From Chlamydomonas sphaeroides (Eukaryota; Chlorophyta; Chlorophyceae; Chlamydomonadales; Chlamydomonadaceae), in NCBI GenBank assembly GCA_001662425.1, contig BDDC01000400.1, forward strand, positions 1 to 64,000: 64,000 nt of DNA. The letters are read 5' to 3'. The notes below the pieces were generated by a model. The model saw only the letters and a program-made list of their open reading frames with translations, had not been told where the DNA came from and searched no databases. The stretch's first letter is position 1. The number at the start of each line of letters is the position of its first letter. Below, one piece after another: positions 20,055-29,930 of this stretch. The position numbers and the translations under genes are program-made.

Positions 20055-22401
20055 TCACTGCCGCTGCCGGCTGCGCTTGGCGGGCCGCTGCAGGACCGCC
20101 TCCACCAGGAGCTCCGCCATAAGCTTTGGGCACTCGGCCAGCCGCTGCAGCGACTCGGGCGCCTCCGTCGCCACCTCGGCCCGGTGCTCCGAGTACCAGG
20201 CCTGCAGCTTGTCCAGCAGCGCCGCAAAGGCCGGCGAGAAGGAGGAGAAGGGCTCGGCCCACAGCATGAGCGGGATGACGGAGGCCGTGCCCAGGCAGGA
20301 GGCCACCTGCTCCAGAGCCAGCTCGAGCAGCTCCGGCAGCAGCAGCCGGTCCGACACCTCCGCCAACGACTGCGCCAGCGGCAGCTCCGTCGCCGACAGG
20401 TCCACGGCGCCGGTGTACAGGAAGCGCAGCGCGAGCGCGAACGCGTCGGGGTAGGCGTCCGGCAGGCTCAGCGCCGCCTCGCCGCCGTCCGCAAAGTTGC
20501 CGTCCAGGCGCTGCTGGAAGTAGTCACTGCGCATGCTGAGGATGAGGCGGTGCGTGTGGAAGCGCCGGCCGCCGACCCGGACCACAATGTCAGCGGTGCC
20601 GTCGGGCTGCCGGTCCAGCAGCGACCCCAGGTCGGACGGCAGGCTGCGGCGCGGCGGGCCCTGGCGCGCGGGCGCAGGCTGCGGCGGCGTGAGCAGCGGC
20701 GGCGGCGTGAGGCCCATGTCCAGCAGCAGCAGCTCGCCGTCGGGCTGCTCGTTGCCCACGCCTGACAGGGAACAAGAAGGGGCGGCGGGGAGCAAGCGAG
20801 CTCGGGCCGCTTGCCGCGCGCCAGCGCATAATCAGGTGGCCAATCCTCCATGCCCGCGCGTCGCCGGTCGCCCGGCCACACCGCACCGCCTCGTCACCCG
20901 CAACTCGCAGCAGCAGCCACCGACGCACCCAGGTATCCATTGGGCAGGATGAAGGGCCGCACGAGCCGCGCGTCGTCCAGGCTGTGCAGCGTGCTCACGA
21001 CGCCGGTGGCGAGGGCCAGGCAGCGGATGCAAGCGCTGTCGGTTTCGTCCGTGTCCTCGTCGCCGTCGTCGTCGTCGTCGTGGCCGCTGACGGGCACCTG
21101 GCGGGAACGGGGCCGCCGTACGGCAGGCTGCTGTTGCGGATCTGCACAGCATGGCAGACTGCTGCAGCGGATCTGGGCAGTACGGTGGTCGGTCTTGCCG
21201 ACTTGCTGCCATTCGCTGCTTGGCGTCCGCTTGGGAGTGAAAGCAGCGCTACAGCGCTGTACTTGCAATGCGCTGCAATCAGACGCCGGCTGCCCTGACG
21301 GACCTGGTCGACGATGATCAGCTGGCCATCGCCGTCCAGCGCGATGCCTCCAAGCTGTGGGTCACGGCGTAGGGCAGGGAAGGGCAGGCGCTGCGCATGC
21401 AGCGCTACGCGGCAGCGCTGCGTGGCAGCGAGATGAAGCGCGACAGCAGCGCAGTTGACACCCTCTCCACGGACCTGCGAGAAGCGCGCCACGGTGCCGG
21501 CGCCGTCGCGAAGCCCACGGACGCCATCCGACCCCGCCAGCAGTACCAGCGGGCCGGCGGGGCTGCCGTCGGCGCTGAGCGGCAGGCGGTAGATGGCGAC
21601 GGAGGTGTGGAAGACCATGTAGCCGCCGCCGTCGGGGTCGCTGCCGGCGAATCCGGCGGGCACGAAGGCGATGCCGCCGATGGGAGCGGGCGCGATAAGG
21701 TCAAAGAAGGTGTTGGTGGTGCACGCGTCGGTGCAGCCGCCGTTGCGCCACTCCAGCGGCAGCTGCAGCCATCAGCTGCAGCAGGCGCTTGCCCGCTGTC
21801 ATCATGAGCCGGCCGCCGCCGATGGAGATGCCTTGGAGACTCTTGGCGGGTCGCGTGGCGTCTTGGCGTATCACCCCAACTGCCTGCTGTGACAAATCGC
21901 TGAAAACGCGCACAATCTTGTCCGAGCAGAACATGTACAGCGACTCTGTGGGTCAACATACCACGGCCGCAGATCAACTCGAGCTCAGGAGTCCATGGCG
22001 CGGGAAGGCTTGTTCTCTTGCGTCGGGCATGGGGCATCGTGCGGGGCATCGCCAGGTGGGCGCGGTGGTGTCCTGTTGGCGCCAACGCCTGGAGCGCACG
22101 ACCGACGGCCTTGCCACGCAGAATATCCATAGTTTCAGCCTATGGCCATGGCAAGAAACAGCCAGCGAGCGTACACACCGCTCCATTCGTCCCAGCAGAC
22201 GCCGGCCGTGCAGTCGGCCCTTGTCAGCAGGTTGAGTGGCTGTCCAACCTCAATACCAGAGCGTCCAGTGCGCAGCGGGAGGAGTTCACCATCGTATGAG
22301 AGGAGGAGCGTCTCCTCGGTTCCATCGTCGCGCCGAAACCGCGTCGCGCCGGACACATAGGAACCTCCCATTTCAATGCTGGTCGAGAGATACGCTGCCA
22401 T
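20055..22401 (-). CDS. Beta-propeller (NHL-like) plus BTB/POZ protein, frameshifted
   Basis: Exons: 22401-22179, 21945-21475, 21354-21304, 21097-20929 and 20761-20055. The N-terminal part shows propeller blades (GSYVSGATRFRRDDGTEETL, SLYMFCSDKIVRVFSDLSQQ, GGIALDGDGQLIIVDQ). A BTB domain follows (DIVVRVGGRRFHTHRLILS, ALALRFLYTGAVDL), then a BACK-like helix region ending LVEAVLQRPAKRSRQRQ. The phases of exons 1 and 3-5 are consistent. Exon 2 is off by 13 nt: a tandem duplication at 21760-21782 turns the frame to stop soon after ...GKRLLQL. Without those 13 nt the blade WRNGGCTDACTTNTFFDLIA joins in frame, and exon 2 ends in the phase exon 3 needs. As sequenced the allele is probably broken, or the duplication is a sequencing error. 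Confidence 0.72.
21760..21782. repeat. 13-bp tandem duplication in a coding exon
   Basis: CAGCTGCAGC is repeated with a 13-bp period (21760 and 21773, separated by CAT). It shifts the reading frame of the propeller-BTB gene. Confidence 0.8.
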
Positions 22402-23107
22402 CGTAGCACCGTGTGAATGCGGATTGGCAGTGAGCAGGGCAAGTTTTGGCGGGCTCGTCACCTTGGGCCCCTCGCTACACTTCGTAGTGTGCAGGATTAT
22501 GCGTTGAACGTAAGGATTTGTTTATGTTTACATTGTACACAAATGACGCAACGGGCGACTAGAGCCCCGTGCCTGGATCCATCAGGCCAGACACAAACCC
22601 GTCTGTCATCTCGTCACCTTGCACCACGGGGTTCTCACTGGGAGAGACGCGCCTGGGCCCTCACACATACCAGTCAGGTGCATGAGGCGCGTGGACCCCT
22701 TAGCGTCAGACCTGCGCCCCACCGCCATCCTTAAGCCCTGCCGCCATCCTCGAGCCCTGCCACCCCCAGTCATCGCTTGTGCAGCAGTAAGAAACCCCGT
22801 GCGTCCATGCGTGTCGCTACCTCACAAGTGCCTCATTCACATGTTAGGCTAGGCGCGCTATGTGCGGCCGTATGTATGCGTGCACCGGTGCACGCCTCCA
22901 TCCTACGCTTCCTACGCTGACCGTGCGCTGTGCGCTGCGCCGTCCTCCGTCGCGAGCCCCGCTACCTCACTGCACCCCCGCCCCCATCAACCTGCCCGCC
23001 CCGCTCATGTAAGAACCTCGCTATGTGTAGCAGCACTGTACAGTATGCCTCCCTATATGCCTTGCCTCTAACCTCATCTACGGTATGTGCCCTGCTCCAC
23101 CCTGCGC
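22402..23107. other. Spacer: 3' UTR of the esterase-like gene and BTB promoter
   Basis: No exon was recognised. A minus-strand TGTAA (22532-22528) lies about 580 bp after the esterase-like stop and could be its poly(A) signal. Confidence 0.4.
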
Positions 23108-26100
23108 TCAACTGGACCGCCAGCCCGACCAGTCCCCCGGCGGCTCCGCCGTCCCGTCCGACACCAGCCGCAGCCGCACCAGGCGTAAGAGCTCCGTGAC
23201 CTGCAGGGCGCATGCGGCCGCAGCAGCGGTGGGTCAGGCAGCCAGCGCAGGCGTGGCAAAACGCCACTGTTGGACGCACGGGGTGCCAAAGGGCGCGCGC
23301 TGGCACGTGCACAGCGCAGGCACTGGGGCCGCGCCCCCCGCGGCGAGCGTTCACGTGCGGCGCTCAGCTGGCGCCCGCGGCACCAGCAGCGGCTGACGGC
23401 ATGCTGCAGTGCCCCCAAACAACACTTCTCGGCGCGTTGACCCAAACCAACACGGGCACGCCACAGCGCATGCAGCTGGGCAGCCAGCGCCTGCGCCCCA
23501 CCTGCAGCGGCACCACCAGCGGGTAGTGGCGCCCGTCGCTACGCTGCGACGCCCAGCACTGCCGCTTCGTCAGCGCGTAGCCGTCCACCACATCGATGCT
23601 GGCCACCCACGACTGCGGGCCCCCGCCCGCCCCTCGCGCCTCGGCCGCCTCGCCCAGCATCGCATCCGGCGGGCTGACCGCCTCGGCCTTGGGGCCCGAC
23701 CCGTCGGCGCCGGCGGCCACCGCCGGCGCGGGGCCCACGCTCAGCAAGCGCCGCGCGGGCGGCCGGGCGGGCGGCGATAGCGGCAGCGGCTCGGGCGCCG
23801 TGGGGTGGCCGTGCGCTGGGGCCCCCGGCGGCGAGGTGTGCTGCGCCAGCTCGTCCAGGTCTTGCAGCGGGCGGTCGTGCTCCCAGGGAGGGGTGGCGCT
23901 GGCGCTGGAGTGCAGCTTGCGGTTGGTGGACCGCGGGCGGCGGAAGGCGCGGCGCAGCAGCCGCAGCCGCGCGCGCTCGTAGGAGAGCACCGCCAGCATG
24001 CGCTCGCGCAGCCTGGGGTCGTGGGGAGGGGAGGGCAGGGGAGGGGGCCGAGGCAGCGTCAAGGGGGCCTAGTCACGGAGCTGGGGTGCCTGCCTGCATG
24101 CTGCAGGGGGCAGTGGGGCCCTGCGCCGGTGGGGGGCGCCACGAGGGCCCGACCCGAGGGGCCACAGAGGGGTGCGGCCCCACCAGGCGGGGCGGGGCGG
24201 GGCGCCCATGCCTGTGGCTGCGCGCGCACGTGCTCGCGCGCATTCCCCTGCTCGCCCACCACCCCTGACGGCTTTCCCGCGCCGTGCGTCCGCAGCCCCG
24301 CCCGCCCGGCCCAACGTCGCTACGCCCTCCCCCTGTCATTGCCATCCTGTAACTCCAAAACACCGCACACCGACAGCCCGGTCATGCTCGGCGTCTCCGT
24401 GCCCAAGCCCGCCCCCCCCCCCCACCTGCGCGACGCCTCGCCCACAAACAGCCCTTCGCTGCACGCCGCCCGCAGCGCCACCTCGTCGCCCGCCCAGCGG
24501 CCCGCGACGTGGGTGTTGTTGGACTCGGCGACGCAGGCAGCAATGGCATGGGATGGGTCGGCCTTGATCTGGGCCACGGCCGTGGCGTAGTTGCCCTGCG
24601 TCGAGGAGGGAGCGGTGGCGGCAGCGGCGGCGGCGGCGGCGGTGGGTGCAGCTGGGCAGAGCGGCACACACGGGTCGTCAGCGCCGCAGGCGACGTTGCC
24701 TGCAGGCGCGGCTGTTGCCTTACTTATCAATCCTCCCCGGTGCTCCCTTGTCGTGTATCCACCGCAAGCCACCTTGTCATGTATCCGGCGCTTCCATTCC
24801 CCATGCTCCCGCTTGCTCCGCCCGGGGGTCCTCACCTGGAAGTTGTCCTCGCACACGTCATTGGTGGTCATGAACACCTGGGGCGAGCCCGGGTAGAGCT
24901 GCAAGCCGGCGAGATGGCGGGAAAGGAGGCCGGTCACCACCGGGTCGCTTGGCGGCACTGGCCGGCTTGGGCGCTGCGCCTCGAGGCGCAATGCCCTCAC
25001 ACAGTCAAGTCTGCCGCACCTGCGCCGCCATCCGCGACATATTCCGGATGACCGCCTCGTACTCGTACTGCGTAGGCAGGAAGGGGGAGCGGCCGGTGTG
25101 AGGGACACGGAGCGATGGCCAGGGTCGGGGCACAGGTGCGGCCCTGCAGGGCCCGCCATGAGCGCTCGCCGCCGGCCCGTGCCGCCCGCCGGCCCGGCCG
25201 CGTGCGGGGCACCCCCACAGCAGCCCACGCGGCCCGCTGACTGGTACCGGTAGCAGCCCGCAAGCACCGCAGCATGGGCCCAAGTGGCGCGGGCCCACGC
25301 CGCACCTGCTGCGGCAGGCACTCAAAGCGCCGCGCCCCTCCCAGGTGCATCAGGTGCAGCCTGGGGCCAGGCAGGGAGGGGCACACAGGCCCTCAGCAAC
25401 GGGGCCGGCATTGCCGCGCCGTGGCCGCGACCACTCGCCGCAACCAGCCCTCCCATCCCCACACCGGCACCTCCCGCAGCTAGCCCGCGCAGGCAACATC
25501 ACCGCCGTGTAGCTGTACCGACGGGCGGCGGGGCGAGCTGGCAACGCCATCAGCAGGGTACACGCCAGGGACTGAGCAGGCTGAGCCAACTGCCGGCACG
25601 CCTACGCCCCGCGCCGTCCGCATCCCCTGGGCGTCGACCCACTTCCCCGCGCGCCCGCCCCCACCCGCAGTTCATGTAGACCACTAGCTGCGTGCCGTTG
25701 CCGCCGTCACCCTGGGCTGCCGCAGCATCCGCCAGGCGCCGCTCTGCGTCCGCCCCCAGCGCCGCCGCCGGCGGCACGGCGGCCGCGGGCCGCCACGCGG
25801 GCAGCTCCAGCGGCACCGCCGCGACACCGCCGCCTCTGGTGCTGCTAGCGGCCGCGGGGCTGCCGGCCTGATGCGTGCTGTGGTGCGGCCCCGTGTCGTT
25901 TGTGGCGAGGTATGCTAGGCGGCCCAGGTCGCAGCAGGAGTTGTCGACAAAGGTGACGCGCATGCCCAGGGTTGCGTTGTAGCAGGTGGACTCGTGCTGC
26001 TCGGTCAGCGCGGTGTTGTCTAAAGGGCGTGGGCCGGGTCGGGTCGGGTCGGGTCGGGCGGCAGCAGCGGAGGGTTGGCGCAGGGCCGGCAGGGTGCGGC

Positions 26101-26664
26101 GCCGGGAGCGGGCCCGCCCGCCCTCTGTGGGTAGCGGTCCCCCACGCCCGCTGCCTGGCCCGGGGGCCCGGCGCGATGCAGGCGGGCGCAGAGGCACGCA
26201 AGGGCGCAGGCGCCGGGGGCGGGGGCCCAGGCTGAGCGTCCGCTCACCCAGGATCCAGTGGCGGCCCATGAAGCCGGGCTGCAGGATGCTGCATAAGAAG
26301 TTCTTCTGCATGCGGAAGGTGCTGGGGGAGGGAAGGCGAAAGGGGCGGTGCGTGGCTGCAAGACTTGAGGTGCGCGGCCAGGCGCGGCCTCGACCGAGGC
26401 AGGGGGTTGTGACGGCACGCACTGCTCACGAAACCGGCCATCTTCCCACACTTGCCTATCGCCCTGTATGTAGATATGCAGCGGACGGCCGCCGCGGTCG
26501 GCCTGCAGCTGCTGCAAGCTGGTGGTAACATGCTGCGTCCACAGCGCCTCCCACGCGCGCCTGTCTGGTGATGCGACATCATCGAACTTTTCAAAAGCTG
26601 ACGCTGAGGCTGCTGCCCACAACGTTATCAAAAAAACTGTGCAGCCCAATTGAATCGGCAACAT
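23108..26664 (-). CDS. PC-esterase-like (SGNH/GDS) secreted or membrane protein
   Basis: Nine exons join in phase to 550 residues: 26664-26456, 26321-26248, 26019-25665, 25360-25306, 25067-25020, 24973-24836, 24595-24426, 24012-23502 and 23200-23108. The N-terminus is a signal peptide or anchor (LGCTVFLITLWAAASASA). The block I motif IYIQGDSTFRMQK puts the catalytic Ser at residue 70. VVYMNCGLHLMHLG resembles the central conserved block, and DGRHYP (Asp509, His512) fits the C-terminal DxxH of the family. Related plant and fungal proteins (TBL, Cas1p) transfer or remove acyl groups on polysaccharides in the secretory pathway; the substrate here is unknown. The Ser codon is split by an intron with a GC donor. 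Several Asn-X-Ser/Thr sites fit secretion. The family call rests on motifs only. Confidence 0.68.
26036..26058 (+). repeat. (GGGTC)n simple repeat
   Basis: About five GGGTC units lie in the intron 26247-26020 of the esterase-like gene. On the transcribed strand they are a GACCC run ending about 15 nt before the acceptor. Confidence 0.85.
26322..26455 (-). other. GC-AG intron splitting the catalytic Ser codon
   Basis: The donor reads AG|GCAAGT, the textbook GC-type donor, and the acceptor is CCCTCCCCCAG|CACC. Splicing joins AG+C to give Ser in GDS. Reading through gives GDRQVWEDG and loses the motif. No GT donor gives a better join. Confidence 0.65.
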
Positions 26665-27059
26665 CACGGCGCAAAGCTGGATGCAGTCAAGTGAGCGAGC
26701 CAGAACCAACGATGCAGACACAATAGCACGTTGGTGTATGGCGTGCAGAGTTGCACGTTACTTGAGCTCCACGCTTCCAGACTTTTGGCGGTATTGCCGA
26801 CCGCCCGACTCGCGCCGTAACTGCATGAATTCGCCTCGCAGCTGCCTTGTCTCTGGCAGATATGCACCCACAGCACACGCAACAAATGCAATACGCTAGC
26901 TTCCTTCCATGCAAGCGCTGGCTATCGCGCTCTACGACTTCACATCTCGTCGACCCAGCAGCGACCCAGCCCACCCCCGACGTTCACATCCTGCTCGCCG
27001 CCTCGCGCCCCATGCTTGCAGCCTTCCCAGCGCCAAACCCACGTTTATTGCTCTGCACA
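26665..27059. other. Spacer between esterase-like gene and HAUS1-like gene
   Basis: A 395-bp interval with the presumed esterase-like promoter and the 3' UTR of the coiled-coil gene. No other feature was recognised. Confidence 0.4.
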
Positions 27060-29480
27060 TTACCCCCGCACACGGTCGTCCAGGTCGGCCTTCAGCCGTT
27101 GCAGCTCCTTCTCGGCTTGCTCGCGCATCGTGCGCATGCCGGCGGTGGACACCGGGATGCTGTCGTATCTGCCCAGCGCTGCCGTCACCTCAGCCAGCTC
27201 CAGGTCCAGCCTGTCGACCTCCTCCGCCAGCCGCTGCAGGGCCAGTTGCCCGTACTGTTGGAAGGTGGCAGCGGCCGGCAGCGGATCAGCCAAGGCAGCA
27301 CGAACGTGAACAAGGCTTGCGTGCGCCGGCGGGCACGGCACGCGGAGTCGCTCCCAGGCACGTGCCCCTCTTTGGCAAACGCATGGCAGACGTCGGCCCC
27401 AGCAGCGCGGCGCGGTGGTCAGGTTGGGTAAGGCGTCAGCCCCAGCCTGACCCACATTCATGTCCAACCCGCGACAGCCAGCACCCCGCCGACCCACATC
27501 GCCAGCACCCCGCCGACGCACATCGCTGCCCCAGCAGCCAGCGCCGCGCACCGCTGCGCGGGGCCCTCACCTCCTCCCTGAAGCCCGCGGCCGCTAGCTT
27601 GGTCTGCAGCTCCTGGACCTGCCGCACGTACTTTGCGGACCGAGCGTCCAGCTCCGCGGCATGGGCGTCCATGCGGGGCAGGTTCTGCTCGGCCTGTGCC
27701 TGGGGCCGGCATGGTGTGGAGAGGGAACGGGGCACATGGCACAGTGGGGTCGCGACTGGGCCACTGAGCAAGGATCGCCGAGATAGGACTTCCAGGCGCT
27801 ATGGTATAACGGGCGGAGCCCTGTCGTAGATGGAACGGGATGGCGGGAGCACTGTCGGAGGATGGAACGGGCGGAGAAATCCAACATCCGCACGAGTCTC
27901 TGCGCGCGGCGATTCCCGCGGGTGGCGGTCGTCGGGGTCCTAGGGCGGAAGGGAGTCGATGGGTCCTCCGCTGAGTCCACGACAGCACCGCACTTTTCTC
28001 ATCCCGCGATTCGCCCGTCCCGCCCGCTGCCACATATCCCGCCCTACGCCCTGTACCTGCGCCTGGCTGGCTGCCCGCAGCGCCGCCTCCATCTCAGCCG
28101 CCTGGCGCGCGGCCGAGTCCGCAGCTGCCTTGAGCGACGTGGCAGCGGCTGCGCGCCGCTCCTGCCAGGGGCATGGTCCAGGGAACGCGTGTCGTAATCC
28201 GAAAACGGCACCTCCCGGTAGCATCTCAGGTTTCGTGGCCTTGCACTCGCCGGTCGCCTCGAGTGCGGCCTTGTCCAGCACGCCCAATCCCCCAAGCGGA
28301 ACGGCTCGATACGGCGAGCCCTGTGCCAGCGCGCATGCAACGCCCTCCCGCACGCCCACACAACCCCACCCCACCATACTGCCCACCCCCTCACCCACCT
28401 GCTCGCGCTCCCGCTTGAGGTCCTCCCCGTCGCGCGCCACCCAGGCTGCCAGCATGGCGCCATCAGTGGCCACCGCCAGGCCCAGGCTGCCTGCCTGCCG
28501 ACCCAGCCGCCGGGCCGTGTCCAGCGCGGCGGGCGGCAGAGCGCGCGTCAGGCCGCAGGCCTCCAGCTTGGACGCGCGCTGGGCGGCTGGGGTGGCGCGG
28601 GTCGGGGATGGGCATATGCAGCAACGGCGGCATGGGGGGCGGGTTGGATGAGGTGGCATGCATCCGAGCGGAGCGGCGCAGCTCTGTACCGGTATGAGGG
28701 CGCCACAGAGGACAAGCGATGTGATGTTGTATGTACATGGCAGCGCTAGCCATCAGGCGTAACATGCTGGCGTGCGGTCCCCAGCGGTGCATCGGGTGAG
28801 GAGCAGCGTTCTGACCAGCATCCCGCCCGCGCACACTCAGGGCCCAGCGCCCTTCATGGTGACCATGCCGCTCACACCACGCGTGCCCCAGTCGGCGTCC
28901 CACCTAGCCTCCGGTACTCCTCGCGCTGCCGACGGGCGTCGCCTTGCAGGGCCTCGTGGCAGGCCCTCACCTGCAGGGCGCAGCGCCGGGAGGGTGTGGA
29001 CGCGGCCAGCAGGGATCGCTGGGTGAGGCGCCCGGGGTTGCAGGCTGGATGGGAGGCTTTGAGTTACAGGCTAGAGTTGCTAAGGTTGCCTGGGCGCAGG
29101 CTGGGTGCAGCAGCTGCGCTTGCTGGTTGTGGCTGCGTGCGGGCTTCACTCGGCGCTGCCAGTGGGCAGCCTCCGGGGACGCCTGCTAGGGGTTGGATGT
29201 GGGCCAGCAAGGTGGCCGGATCGCACCTTGCGGTGGCTGTTAATAATTTCTTGGACCTGGTCTAGCTCCGCTGTGGTGGCCGGCAGAGGAAACTGGCCGA
29301 GCGCTGCTGCGAGGCCGGGCCTGCGCCGCGGGGTGGGGTCATGACCTCAACATATGCGTCACGTCTTGCTGATATTCCGGCGGAGATTGTGAGGTGCCGG
29401 CACCAGGAGAAACATGTGTATGCTTACATGGCCCGGTCAGCCTGGGCGAGCAAGTCCTGCCAGCGAAGGTAGTCCGCCAT
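27060..29480 (-). CDS. Coiled-coil protein resembling augmin subunit HAUS1/AUG1
   Basis: In-phase exons: 29270-29227, 29018-28904, 28586-28399, 28161-28057, 27699-27571 and 27254-27060. A likely first exon is 29480-29428 (MADYLRWQDLLAQADRA). Its link to 29270 needs another short exon that I could not resolve. The protein is almost entirely alpha-helical coiled coil (RACHEALQGDARRQREEYRR, ARDGEDLKREREQ, ELDARSAKYVRQVQELQTKL, REQAEKELQRLKADLDDRV). The order of segments resembles plant AUG1/HAUS1, including an L..LGRYDSIP..-type C-terminal motif like LRSYQDLPP. Augmin recruits gamma-tubulin to existing microtubules for branching nucleation. The match is from memory of the family pattern, so the assignment is tentative. 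It is divergent from the ABC transporter gene. Confidence 0.5.
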
Positions 29481-29930
29481 TGCGAGGCTGCTCGCCCAGC
29501 GGAGGTTTGCCCCGGCGTAATTTATGCTTTCTGTGTATCTCCGAAAATCCTTAACTACGCTCTAGGAGCAGCAGGCGCGGCGCTGTCGCTGGGCTGTCAG
29601 CGACCCGGTTGCTGCGAAACAGCGTGCGGGACCTCGCCTTCTAACCTATTATGTTTAAATTCAAAGTATATATGCGCAAAGGTGCACAAATAAGACTATG
29701 AGAAGTCCGCCTATGCAATCAGTCGCGGCACCGTGCCTTGCGTGGGTGATATGCTTTATCGATAGGCAAGGCGCAGGCGTGTGCAGCAGATAGAGGTTTG
29801 GGACAAAATGTGCAGCCCTAGAATTTCCGAGTAACAGCCGCTGCGGGTGACAAAGTCGGGCACGAGTCACCGCTCACCCAGCCTTACCCCTTACCGAAGT
29901 GCCATATTCTCACACACTGAGCATGTCAAA
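29481..29930. promoter_or_regulatory. Shared divergent promoter interval
   Basis: The 450 bp between the putative HAUS1-like start (minus) and the ABCG start (plus). It is AT-richer than its surroundings (for example around 29640-29700), as expected for a promoter. No defined element was identified. Confidence 0.35.
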
